Of a DNA stretch of 64,000 nucleotides, positions 51,237 to 59,249 are shown one piece after another. Position 1 is the stretch's first letter. Each line of letters begins with the position of its first letter. A model generated the notes under the pieces. The model was given only the letters and a program-made list of their open reading frames with translations. It ran no database searches and had not been told where the DNA came from. Origin of the DNA: Polymorphum gilvum SL003B-26A1. Lineage in GTDB: Bacteria > Pseudomonadota > Alphaproteobacteria > Rhizobiales > Stappiaceae. The stretch is from positions 3,177,001 through 3,241,000 of the forward strand of contig NC_015259.1 in the NCBI RefSeq assembly GCF_000192745.1. Direction: 5' to 3'. Made by a program: the position numbers and the translations under genes.

Positions 51237-52672
51237 TGGATCGCTCCCGTCTGATACCCCGGATGCCGCGCAGCCTCGGCGCCCAGCTGATCGCGCTCTT
51301 GCTCATTGCCCTGATCGGCACGCAGGCCATCGCGCTGTGGCTGTTCGCCGGCGAGCGGCGCACCGCAATCTTCGAGGTCGTCGGCGACGCCGTGATCGTG
51401 CGCGCCGCCTCCCTGGTTCCGCTTCTGGAAACCGCCACGGACGACGTCCGCGAGCAGATGCTTCGAGCCACCAGCAGTCCGGTGACCCGGTTCTGGATCG
51501 CGCCGTCGCCTGCCGTGCGCGAACCCGGCCGGTCGGCGCCCGAGCGCCGGCTGGGGGAGGTCCTTCTCGACGAACTGGGGACGGAGCGCGACATCCGCGT
51601 CGCCGTGTCCAGCAAGGGACGCATGCTGCCTGCGCTCATCCATGCCCAGCGCCGGGACAGGAGCGAGCGGGCCGACGAGGAGGAGCGCGGCGAGCGGAAG
51701 CTTCGGGACAAGGAGCGGCCCGAGCGGAGCGCGCGGATCGCCATCGACTTTTCCGTCGCGCTCGCCGACGGGTCCTGGCTGAACGTGACGACCAGCCACC
51801 GGCCGCCGCCACCCGGCGCGATCCAGACCCTGCTTCTGCAGATCGTGCTGATGGCGCTCGCCATCGTCGCCATCGTCGCCTTCACCATCCGCCGCCTCAC
51901 GCGCCCCTTGCGCCGGCTGGCGGCTGCCGCCGACAGGCTCGGCCGCGGCGAGGACATGCCGCCGCTGGCCGAGGAGGGGCCGCAAGAGGTGCGTAGCGCC
52001 ATCCGCGCCTTCAACGAGATGCAGGACCGGCTGACCCGCTTCGTGCGCGACCGGACGCGCATGCTGGCAGCGATCAGCCACGACCTGCGCACGCCGATCA
52101 CCTCGCTGCGCATCCGTGCCGAGTTCATCGACGACGACGAGGACCGCGAGAAGATGATCGCCATCCTGGACGAGATGGCCCAGATGACAGAGGCGACGCT
52201 CGCCTTCGCCCGCGACGAGGCGACCCAGGAGGAACGCCGCTCGGTCGACCTCGGCGGCCTCATGGAGAGCATCGCCGGCGACCAGTCCGATCTTGGCCGC
52301 GACGTGGAGGTCGCCGCCCGGGACCGTGTCGTGCTTGCCTGCCGGCCGGTCGCCCTGAAGCGCGCCCTGCGCAATCTCGTCGAGAACGCGGTGCGCTACG
52401 GCACCAGGGCGCGGATCGCAGTGCGCGCGGAGGGCGGCCAGGCCGTGCTCACCGTCGACGACGACGGACCAGGCATCGCGGACGACCGGCTTGCCGATGT
52501 CTTCGAGCCCTTTGTCCGGCTGGAGGAATCACGCAGCGGCGAAACCGGCGGCATCGGACTCGGCCTCGCCATCGCCCGCTCCATCGTCCATGCCCACGGC
52601 GGCACGATCGCGCTGGAGAACCGTCCCGAGGGCGGCCTGCGCGCCACCGTGCACCTGCCCCTCGGCGCCTGA
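51236..52672 (+). CDS. Membrane sensor histidine kinase (EnvZ-like)
   Basis: A 478-residue kinase: first span about 10-33, a periplasmic region of about 160 residues rich in Arg/Glu (RRDRSERADEEERGERKLRD), second span about 205-223, HAMP (TRPLRRLAAAADRLGRGED), phosphoacceptor His282 in AISHDLRTPITSL, and ATPase boxes N (NLVENAVRYG), G1 (DDDGPGIAD) and G2 (GGIGLGLAIA). ATG 51236 shares its A with the regulator stop; a GTG at 51233 is also in frame. The acidic/basic sensor region could bind cations (inference). Confidence 0.93.
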   Translation: MDRSRLIPRMPRSLGAQLIALLLIALIGTQAIALWLFAGERRTAIFEVVGDAVIVRAASLVPLLETATDDVREQMLRATSSPVTRFWIAPSPAVREPGRSAPERRLGEVLLDELGTERDIRVAVSSKGRMLPALIHAQRRDRSERADEEERGERKLRDKERPERSARIAIDFSVALADGSWLNVTTSHRPPPPGAIQTLLLQIVLMALAIVAIVAFTIRRLTRPLRRLAAAADRLGRGEDMPPLAEEGPQEVRSAIRAFNEMQDRLTRFVRDRTRMLAAISHDLRTPITSLRIRAEFIDDDEDREKMIAILDEMAQMTEATLAFARDEATQEERRSVDLGGLMESIAGDQSDLGRDVEVAARDRVVLACRPVALKRALRNLVENAVRYGTRARIAVRAEGGQAVLTVDDDGPGIADDRLADVFEPFVRLEESRSGETGGIGLGLAIARSIVHAHGGTIALENRPEGGLRATVHLPLGA

Positions 52673-52687
52673 GTTCTGTCCCCGCCG

Positions 52688-53104
52688 TCAGTCCACGCCG
52701 TCCTGCGGCCTGCCATCATAGTCGGCTTCCGACACCGGCTCCAGCCAGTCGGCTGTCCTGCCGTCGAGGGCTTCCTGGATCGCCAGGTGGACCATCTGGC
52801 TGTCCGGCGCCGCGCCGTGCCAGTGCTTCTCGCCGGCCGCGAACCAGACCGTGTCGCCGGGCCGGATCTCGCGCACCGGCCCGCCCCAGACCTGGGCCCG
52901 GCCGACGCCCGACAGGACATGGATGGTCTGGCCGAAGGGATGCGTGTGCCAGTTGGTCCGCGCGCCCGGCTCGAAGGCGACGCGCAGGGCGACCGCGCGC
53001 GCCGGCGGCGGCGACTCGATGATCGGGTCCTGCCACACCGTGCCGGTGAAATAGGCCAGATTGGCGCGTCCGGTCGGACGGCTTCCGGCGCGATGGATGT
53101 CCAT
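52688..53104 (-). CDS. Mn-cupin of the (R)-hydroxynitrile lyase-like type
   Basis: A 138-residue single-domain cupin. Its sequence pattern follows the Granulicella tundricola cupin hydroxynitrile lyase: metal ligands His53, His55, Gln59 and His94 and further active-site residues His96 and His106 are all present (NWHTHPFGQ, GEKHWHG, VHLAIQE). EPGARTNWHTHPFGQT and PGDTVWFAAGEKHWHGAAP are nearly identical to that group. Natural substrate of such cupins is unknown; lyase activity may be promiscuous. Convergent with the kinase gene. Confidence 0.88.
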   Translation of the reverse strand: MDIHRAGSRPTGRANLAYFTGTVWQDPIIESPPPARAVALRVAFEPGARTNWHTHPFGQTIHVLSGVGRAQVWGGPVREIRPGDTVWFAAGEKHWHGAAPDSQMVHLAIQEALDGRTADWLEPVSEADYDGRPQDGVD

Positions 53105-53257
53105 GGCTGCTGTTCTCCAGTTTTCATCACGTCTCCGGCGCCTTTCCGGCAGCGAGCCGGCGCCTGCCGCACATCATCCTAGCAAGGCTGGGCCATCCAA
53201 CAAGGCGACACCCCCTTGATTTCTGAATATGGATTTATTAATAAATTCCCTAGATTA

Positions 53258-53274
53258 TGATATCTGAAATATCA
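53258..53274. promoter_or_regulatory. Inverted repeat upstream of the XRE gene
   Basis: TGATAT-CTGAA-ATATCA, a perfect 6-5-6 repeat in an AT-rich patch, ends 23 bp before the XRE start codon. Likely the regulator's own operator. Confidence 0.5.
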
Positions 53275-53297
53275 AGATAGAAGTTTTTGCCTCAACC

Positions 53298-53555
53298 ATG
53301 ATCACAGCAGGCCAAGTCCGCGCCGCCCGCGCGCTCCTGGGGATCGACCAGAAGACCCTCGCCGCCCTCGCCGGCGTTTCCGTGCCTACAATCCAGCGCA
53401 TGGAGGCCAGCGACGGCACGGTGCGGGGCGTGGTCGACACGCTGACCAAGGTGGTCGCTGCGCTCGAGGCGGCCGGAATCGAACTCATCGGCGACAACGC
53501 CCGCAGCGAAACCGGCGGCCGCGGCGTTCGGCTCAAGTCACAGCCGTCGGATTAA
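53298..53555 (+). CDS. XRE family helix-turn-helix regulator
   Basis: An 85-residue single HTH protein: ITAGQVRAARALLGIDQKTLAALAGVSVPTIQRMEAS, followed by VVDTLTKVVAALEAAGIELIGD, the usual XRE layout. It lies 46 bp upstream of the SulP gene on the same strand and is probably co-transcribed; a palindrome precedes it. Similar XRE-SulP pairs occur in other Rhizobiales. Confidence 0.9.
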   Translation: MITAGQVRAARALLGIDQKTLAALAGVSVPTIQRMEASDGTVRGVVDTLTKVVAALEAAGIELIGDNARSETGGRGVRLKSQPSD

Positions 53556-53601
53556 GCAGGCCGCGCCCGGCGGCTTGTTGGCGAAAACCGCTTGAATCAC
53601 A

Positions 53602-55338
53602 ATGGCCGGGCCTGAAATCGGGTGTATGGACATGCGCGCACAGGCAGATTCCCTGTCTCCCCGTCCGAGCTTCTCGGACCTGTTTACACCGAAGCTGGTC
53701 ACCGTGCTGCGGGAGGGCTACGGCCTCGCCCGTTTCAAGGCCGACGCCTTCGCCGGACTGACCGTTGCCATCGTCGCCCTGCCGCTGTCGATGGCCATCG
53801 CCATCGCCTCCGGCGCCAGCCCCGGCGCCGGCATCGTGACGGCGATCATCGGCGGCTTCCTCGTTTCCGCCCTCGGCGGCAGCCGCTTCCAGGTCGGCGG
53901 ACCGGCCGGCGCCTTCATCGTGCTGGTCGCCGCCAACATCGCCCGGCACGGCTACGACGGCATGCTTCTGGCCACCTTCATGGCCGGCCTGATCCTCACC
54001 GCCATCGGCTTCCTGCGGCTCGGAACCTACATCAAATACATCCCCCATCCGGTCACGGTCGGTTTCACCGCGGGCATCGGCGTGATCATTTTCGCAAGCC
54101 AGATCAAGGACCTGCTCGGCCTCGTTCTGTCCGGAGCCGAGCCCGGCCCGATCCTCGAGAAGCTCCCGGCGCTAACCGCCGCCCTGCCGACCGTCAACCC
54201 GGCCGCTGTCGGGCTTGCGATCGCAACCGTCGCCATCATCCTGGGGCTGCGCCGGGTGCGACCGCATTGGCCGGGCATGCTGATCGCCGTCGCCGCCACC
54301 GCCGTCGCGGCCGCGCTGCTCGGTCTGCCGGTCGAGACCATCCAGACGCGCTTCGGCGGCATTTCCGGCAGCCTTCCCCTGCCGTCGCTGCCGGCGGTGT
54401 CGTTCGAAAAGGTCCTGGCGGTGCTGCCCGACGCCATCGCCTTCGCCCTGCTCGGGGCGATCGAATCGCTGCTGTCGGCGGTGGTCGCCGACGGCATGAC
54501 CGGCCGCCGCCACCGCTCGAATTGCGAACTGGTCGCGCAGGGCGTGGCCAACATGGCCAGCGCCCTGTTCGGCGGCATCTGCGTCACCGGCACCATCGCG
54601 CGGACCGCCACCAATGTGCGCGCCGGCGCCCACGGGCCGATCGCGGGCATGCTGCATGCGGTGTTCCTGCTGGTGTTCCTCGTCGTCGCGGCGCCGCTCG
54701 CCGGCTACATCCCGCTCGCCACGCTCGCCGGCGTGCTGGCGGTGGTCGCCTGGAACATGATGGAAAAGCACGCCATCACAACGCTGTTCCGCACCTCGCG
54801 CGCCGATGCCGTCGTCTTCCTGGCGACCTTCCTGCTGACCGTGTTCCGCGACCTCACCGAAGCCATCCTCATCGGCGTGGTGATGGGTGCTGCGATCTTC
54901 ATCGACCGTATGGCGAAGATGATCTCCGTCGAGCAGCACCGCGCCTTCGTCGAGGCGGACAAGGCCGACGACAGCAACGGCGGCCGCACGGCGTTCGATC
55001 CCGGCCTCGCCTCCGACCCGGACGTCGTCGTCTACCGCATCTCGGGTGCGTTCTTCTTCGGTTCGGCGGCAACCGTCGGCGCGGTGCTCGACCGCATCGC
55101 GGACCAGCACAAGGCCCTCGTACTCGACTTCTCCGCCGTCGCCCTGCTCGATTCGACTGCGGCGACGACCATGGCCGGGGTCGCCCGCAAGACCTCGGGC
55201 AGGAACGTCGCCCTCTACATCGTCGGCGCCACGCCGCGGATCCGGCACGAGCTGCAGACCCATGGCCTGGGGTCGGGTGCGGCGCGCTATTTCGCGCATC
55301 TCGACGACGCGCTCGCCGCCCATCGCGCCACCGCCTGA
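53602..55338 (+). CDS. SulP family anion transporter with STAS domain
   Basis: A 578-residue SLC26/SulP transporter. Membrane domain about 35-430 (DAFAGLTVAIVALPLSMAIAIASG, GGSRFQVGGPAGAFIV, AIESLLSAVVADGMTG, LFGGICVTGTIARTATNVRAG). C-terminal STAS domain about 460-575 (VVYRISGAFFFGSA, LVLDFSAVALLDSTAATTM with the Asp-Ser loop). It moves sulfate, bicarbonate or C4-dicarboxylates; the substrate cannot be fixed from sequence. Alternative starts at 53626 and 53632. A 21-bp hairpin terminator follows. Confidence 0.92.
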   Translation: MAGPEIGCMDMRAQADSLSPRPSFSDLFTPKLVTVLREGYGLARFKADAFAGLTVAIVALPLSMAIAIASGASPGAGIVTAIIGGFLVSALGGSRFQVGGPAGAFIVLVAANIARHGYDGMLLATFMAGLILTAIGFLRLGTYIKYIPHPVTVGFTAGIGVIIFASQIKDLLGLVLSGAEPGPILEKLPALTAALPTVNPAAVGLAIATVAIILGLRRVRPHWPGMLIAVAATAVAAALLGLPVETIQTRFGGISGSLPLPSLPAVSFEKVLAVLPDAIAFALLGAIESLLSAVVADGMTGRRHRSNCELVAQGVANMASALFGGICVTGTIARTATNVRAGAHGPIAGMLHAVFLLVFLVVAAPLAGYIPLATLAGVLAVVAWNMMEKHAITTLFRTSRADAVVFLATFLLTVFRDLTEAILIGVVMGAAIFIDRMAKMISVEQHRAFVEADKADDSNGGRTAFDPGLASDPDVVVYRISGAFFFGSAATVGAVLDRIADQHKALVLDFSAVALLDSTAATTMAGVARKTSGRNVALYIVGATPRIRHELQTHGLGSGAARYFAHLDDALAAHRATA

Positions 55339-55344
55339 GCCCAC

Positions 55345-55391
55345 CCCGAACGCAAAGACCCCGGCCTGATGCCGGGGTCTTTGCGTTCGGG
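55345..55391 (+). terminator. 21-bp perfect hairpin terminator after SulP
   Basis: CGAACGCAAAGACCCCGGC (55347-55365) and flanking bases pair perfectly with 55371-55391 around CTGAT. The upper stem ends in GGGGTCTTTGCG; the hairpin lies 6 bp past the stop. Confidence 0.8.
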
Positions 55392-55404
55392 CAGTGCTAT
55401 CGGC

Positions 55405-55527
55405 TCAGCGCGCGGCCAGCCACATTTTCCTGATCAGGCGATACAGCCCGGCGGGCAGCCAGGGCAACCGGTTGCGGGTGTCCCTGCGTGAATTCAGGAT
55501 CAGGCTGCGGGCGACAAGGACGTTCAT
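55405..55527 (-). CDS. 40-residue Arg-rich small protein under a palindrome-controlled promoter
   Basis: The frame from ATG 55527 encodes MNVLVARSLILNSRRDTRNR, then LPWLPAGLYRLIRKMWLAAR. It is very basic, with an N-terminal hydrophobic patch and a C-terminal amphipathic helix. GGAAGGAG lies 6 nt before the ATG, an excellent ribosome binding site, and a good promoter covered by two 15-bp palindromes lies 60-105 bp upstream, so I regard it as a real gene despite its size. No family recognised; a membrane-associated regulator or toxin-like peptide is conceivable but unsupported. Confidence 0.65.
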   Translation of the reverse strand: MNVLVARSLILNSRRDTRNRLPWLPAGLYRLIRKMWLAAR

Positions 55528-55587
55528 GGTCTTCTCCTTCCAAACGGGCGTTTTGCTCTGCCGCAACGGAATGCGCGGCCTGCAGCA

Positions 55588-55631
55588 AAGATAGGCGCAC
55601 ACTGTGCGCACATCAAGCGCACAGTGTGCGC
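55588..55631 (-). promoter_or_regulatory. Promoter with two phased 15-bp palindromic operators
   Basis: On the minus strand TTGATG (55616-55611) and TATCTT (55593-55588) are exactly 17 nt apart. GCGCACACTGTGCGC (55595-55609) fills the spacer and GCGCACAGTGTGCGC (55617-55631) abuts the -35 on its upstream side. Both are perfect 7-1-7 palindromes and their centres are 22 bp (two helical turns) apart. A repressor binding both would block the promoter completely. Confidence 0.8.
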
Positions 55632-55707
55632 TTTCTTGAAAGCAACCCGCTGACGACCGCTCGGTTCCCTGGCGCCTCGCGCCCCGACCCCAAAACAAAA
55701 TGACCCA

Positions 55708-55744
55708 AAACAAAACGACCGGCGCGTCGCCGCGCCGGCCGTTT
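55708..55744 (-). terminator. Terminator of the malate synthase gene
   Basis: On the minus strand a 14-bp stem with one mismatch (55744-55731 with 55726-55713) is followed by a T-rich tract (TTTTGTTTTGGG). An imperfect direct repeat of about 15 bp (CCCAAAACAAAATGA, CCCAAAACAAAACGA) makes up the downstream part. Confidence 0.75.
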
Positions 55745-55776
55745 GCAGATCCTGCCGTTTGAGACGCTGCCGGCCG

Positions 55777-57939
55777 TCAGACCGCCTGCTTCGCCTTAAA
55801 TTCGAGGCGGCGACGGTGCAACACCGGCTCGGTGTAGCCGTTCGGCTGCTCGCACCCTTTGAAGACGAGGTCGCAGGCGGCCTGGAAGCCGACCGAGGCG
55901 TCGTAGTCCGCCGACATCGGCCGGTAGTTCGGATCGCCGGCGTTCTGCTTGTCGACCAGCGCCGCCATCCGCTTCATGGTCTCCATGACCTGGTCCTTCG
56001 AGCAGACGCCATGGCGCAGCCAGTTGGCGATGTGCTGCGAGGAAATGCGCAGGGTGGCGCGGTCCTCCATCAGGCCGATGTTGTTGATGTCCGGCACCTT
56101 GGAGCAGCCCACGCCCTGCTCGACCCAACGCACCACGTAGCCGAGAATTCCTTGCGCGTTGTTGTCGAGCTCGGCCTGGATGTCCTCGGGCGACCAGTTC
56201 GGCCGGGTCGCGACCGGTATCGACAGGATGTCCTCCAGCCTGGCCTTGGCACGCGACTTAAGGTCCGCCTGCCGCCCGGCGACGTTGACCTTGTGGTAGT
56301 GCAGCGCGTGCAGCGTGGCCGCCGTCGGCGACGGCACCCAGGCGGTGTTGGCACCGGCCATCGGATGGCCGAGCTTCTGCTCCAGCATCGCGTGCATCAG
56401 GTCGGGCATGGCCCACATGCCCTTGCCGATCTGGGCATGGCCCGGCAGGCCGCAGGCCAGGCCGACGTCGACGTTGTTGTTCTCGTAGGCCGCGATCCAG
56501 GTGGCCGTCTTCATGTCGCCCTTGCGGATCATAGGACCTGCTTCCATCGACGTGTGCATCTCGTCGCCGGTGCGGTCCAGGAAGCCGGTGTTGATGAAGA
56601 ACACCCGATCCTTCGCCGCGCGGATGCATTCCTTGAGGTTGACCGTGGTGCGGCGCTCCTCGTCCATGATGCCCATCTTCAGCGTGTTGCGCGCCATGCC
56701 GAGTGCGTCCTCGATGCGGTCGAACAGTTCGCAGGCGAAGGCGACCTCCTCGGGCCCGTGCATCTTCGGCTTGACGATATAGACCGAGCCGGCGCGGGAA
56801 TTGGCGCGCCGGCCGCTCGGCCCGATGTCGTGCAGCGCGATCAGCGCGGTAACCATGCCGTCGAGGATGCCTTCCGGCACCTCGTTGCCGTCCCGGTCCA
56901 GCACCGCGTCGATGGTCATCAGGTGGCCGACGTTGCGCACCAGCAGCAGCGAGCGTCCGTGCAGCGTGAGCTGCGAGCCGTCCGGCGCCGTGTACGTCCT
57001 GTCGCCGTTCATGCGCCGCGTCATCATCTTGCCCGACTTCTCGAAGGTCTCCTCGAGGTCGCCCTTCATCAGGCCGAGCCAGTTGCCGTAGACCACGACC
57101 TTGTCCTCGGCGTCGACGGCGGCGACTGAATCCTCGCAGTCCATGATCGTGGACATGGCCGACTCGACGATCACGTCGGCGATATGCGCCTTGTCGGTCC
57201 TGCCGATCGGATGGTCGGCGTCGATGACGATTTCCAGATGCAGGCCGTTCCTGGCGAGCAACACCTTGGACGGAGCGGCCGCATCGCCGTCATGGCCGGC
57301 GAACTGGGACGGGTCGGCGAGCGCGACGGCACCGCCGTCGGTCGCGACGCTCAGCGCGCCGCCGGAAACGGAACAGCCGATGATGTCGGCCCAGGAGCCG
57401 GAAGCGAGCGGCGCCACCTCGTCCAGCAGCTTGCGCGCATAAGCGATCACCTCTGCGCCGCGCGCCGGATCGAAGCCGCCGCCCGCAGGCAGCGACCCCA
57501 TCGCGTCGGTGCCGTAGAGCGCGTCGTAGAGCGAGCCCCAGCGGGCGTTGGCGGCGTTGAGCGCATAACGGGCGTTCATCACCGGCACGACAAGCTGCGG
57601 ACCCGCGACGGTGGAGATTTCCGGATCGACGTTGGCGGTGGTCACAGTGAAGGCGCCGCCCTCCGGTACCAGGTAGCCGATCTCGGTCAGGAAAGCCTTG
57701 TAGGCCGCCATGTCAGGCACGCCCGGATGGGCCCGGTGCCAGGCATCGATCTTCGCCTGAAACGCGTCGCGTCGGGCGAGCAGGGCGCGGTTCTTCGGCG
57801 CGAGATCGTGCACGATGGCGGACAGTTCCTTCCAGAAGGTCGCCGGCTCGACGCCGGTCCCCGGCAGGGCGCGCGCGTTGACGAAGTCGTAGAGTTCCCT
57901 CGCGACCTTCAGCCCGTCGACCTCGACCCGATCCTGCAT
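55777..57939 (-). CDS. glcB: Malate synthase G
   Basis: Condenses glyoxylate and acetyl-CoA to malate. The 720-residue length and motifs are those of isoform [35 protein letters not shown] with the Mg-binding acidic residues, [33 protein letters not shown] with the catalytic Arg region, and a C-terminal [10 protein letters not shown] with the catalytic-Asp-bearing helix before it. In organisms with the ethylmalonyl-CoA pathway it consumes the glyoxylate formed. No glcDEF genes are adjacent. Confidence 0.96.
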   Translation of the reverse strand: MQDRVEVDGLKVARELYDFVNARALPGTGVEPATFWKELSAIVHDLAPKNRALLARRDAFQAKIDAWHRAHPGVPDMAAYKAFLTEIGYLVPEGGAFTVTTANVDPEISTVAGPQLVVPVMNARYALNAANARWGSLYDALYGTDAMGSLPAGGGFDPARGAEVIAYARKLLDEVAPLASGSWADIIGCSVSGGALSVATDGGAVALADPSQFAGHDGDAAAPSKVLLARNGLHLEIVIDADHPIGRTDKAHIADVIVESAMSTIMDCEDSVAAVDAEDKVVVYGNWLGLMKGDLEETFEKSGKMMTRRMNGDRTYTAPDGSQLTLHGRSLLLVRNVGHLMTIDAVLDRDGNEVPEGILDGMVTALIALHDIGPSGRRANSRAGSVYIVKPKMHGPEEVAFACELFDRIEDALGMARNTLKMGIMDEERRTTVNLKECIRAAKDRVFFINTGFLDRTGDEMHTSMEAGPMIRKGDMKTATWIAAYENNNVDVGLACGLPGHAQIGKGMWAMPDLMHAMLEQKLGHPMAGANTAWVPSPTAATLHALHYHKVNVAGRQADLKSRAKARLEDILSIPVATRPNWSPEDIQAELDNNAQGILGYVVRWVEQGVGCSKVPDINNIGLMEDRATLRISSQHIANWLRHGVCSKDQVMETMKRMAALVDKQNAGDPNYRPMSADYDASVGFQAACDLVFKGCEQPNGYTEPVLHRRRLEFKAKQAV

Positions 57940-58250
57940 CGTCCTCTCCTTCGCCTCCGCATTGCCAAGGCCCCTGCGGAAAACACATGCCTGCGCGCAG
58001 GCACAGCGCGCAGGACGTCCATTTCTCGTTGCAGTGCCAGTTTCGAGGCCGCGTAGATTTAGGTCAATCGGTTGTCAATACGAAAAACTTTTTCCGCAGT
58101 TGCACAAAATTCGCGGCGCGCCGATACACGGTTCGGCGCCACTCCCGCCTTGCGCGTGCCCAAGTGGACAGACTAAACGGGACGGAAAGGCTGCCCTGAC
58201 GCCCGGTCTCGCATCGGGCGTGCGCCGGCGGCATCGGGAGGAAGACCTGC
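57940..58250. other. Divergent promoter region of glcB and the EamA gene
   Basis: The 311-bp gap has a GC-rich inverted repeat near 57990-58010 (CCTGCGCGCAGG) and an AT-richer section at 58060-58120 with TTGTCAATACG and TTGCACAAAATT elements. No gene supported. Confidence 0.4.
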
Positions 58251-59168
58251 ATGATCGCCACCACGCGGCGCCTCGGCGCGAGCTTCTTCAACCGCCCGGT
58301 GCTCATGCTGTTCATTGCGATGCTGTCGTGGGGCGGCAATACCATCGCCGGGCGGCTGGCGATCGGCGAGGTGTCGCCCTTCGTGCTCGTATTCCTGCGC
58401 TGGCTGATCGTCAGCATCCTGATGACCTCGCTGCTCTATCCGCGCATTCGCGCCGAGTGGCCGACCATGCGCCCGCGGCTGGGCGTCATGATGCTGATGG
58501 CGCTGTTCGGCTTCGTCGCCTTCAACATGCTGTTCTACATCGCCGCCTACACGACCACGGCGATCAACCTCGGCATCCTGCAGGGCGCCATGCCGATCCT
58601 GGTGCTGGTCGGCACCGTGCTGGTGTTCCGCGCCCGCGTACTGCCGCTGCAGATCCTCGGCATCCTCGCCACCATGGTCGGCGTCGCGCTGGTCGCCACC
58701 CACGGCGACCTCAGCGCCCTCGGCAGCCTGTCGATCAACCCCGGCGACGGCATCATGTTCCTCGCCTGCATCTTCTATGCCGGCTACACCCTCGCGCTGC
58801 GCAACCGGCCGCGGGTTTCCGGCCTGGTGTTCTTCTCGGTCCTGTCGATCTTCGCGGCGATCTGCTCCGTCCCGGCGCTTGCCTACGAGATGGCCTCCGG
58901 CGGCGCCCTGTGGCCGACACCGGACGGCTGGCTCATCGTGCTCTTCGTGTCGCTGTTTCCGTCCTGCCTGGCGCAGATCTTCTTCATGCGCGCGGTCGAG
59001 CTGATCGGGCCGGGCCGGGCCGGCGTGTTCATCAACCTGGTGCCGATCTTCTCCGCCCTGCTGGCGGTCGCGATCCTGTCCGAGCCGTTCCACCTCCACC
59101 ACGGCGCGGCGCTTGTTCTCGTGCTCGGCGGCATCTGGCTGTCCGAGCGGCGCAGCGCGCTCGCCTGA
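58251..59168 (+). CDS. EamA (DMT) family transporter
   Basis: A 305-residue transporter with ten spans formed by two EamA repeats: MLFIAMLSWGGNTIAGRLAIGEVSPFVLVFLRW in the first and FLACIFYAGYTLALRNRP onward in the second, ending LVLGGIWLSERR. Such proteins export amino acids or other metabolites. Divergent from glcB. Confidence 0.9.
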   Translation: MIATTRRLGASFFNRPVLMLFIAMLSWGGNTIAGRLAIGEVSPFVLVFLRWLIVSILMTSLLYPRIRAEWPTMRPRLGVMMLMALFGFVAFNMLFYIAAYTTTAINLGILQGAMPILVLVGTVLVFRARVLPLQILGILATMVGVALVATHGDLSALGSLSINPGDGIMFLACIFYAGYTLALRNRPRVSGLVFFSVLSIFAAICSVPALAYEMASGGALWPTPDGWLIVLFVSLFPSCLAQIFFMRAVELIGPGRAGVFINLVPIFSALLAVAILSEPFHLHHGAALVLVLGGIWLSERRSALA

Positions 59169-59208
59169 GCCTTTGCCTGGCCGGGAAAAAAAGCGACACT
59201 GGCCGGCC

Positions 59209-59220
59209 TTTAACGTTAAA
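59209..59220. promoter_or_regulatory. 12-bp palindrome upstream of the CPA1 antiporter
   Basis: TTTAACGTTAAA is fully self-complementary and lies 29 bp before the start codon. It could be an operator or part of the promoter. Confidence 0.35.
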
Positions 59221-59249
59221 TTGCCATATCCCTGGTTCAGCTGAGGATC

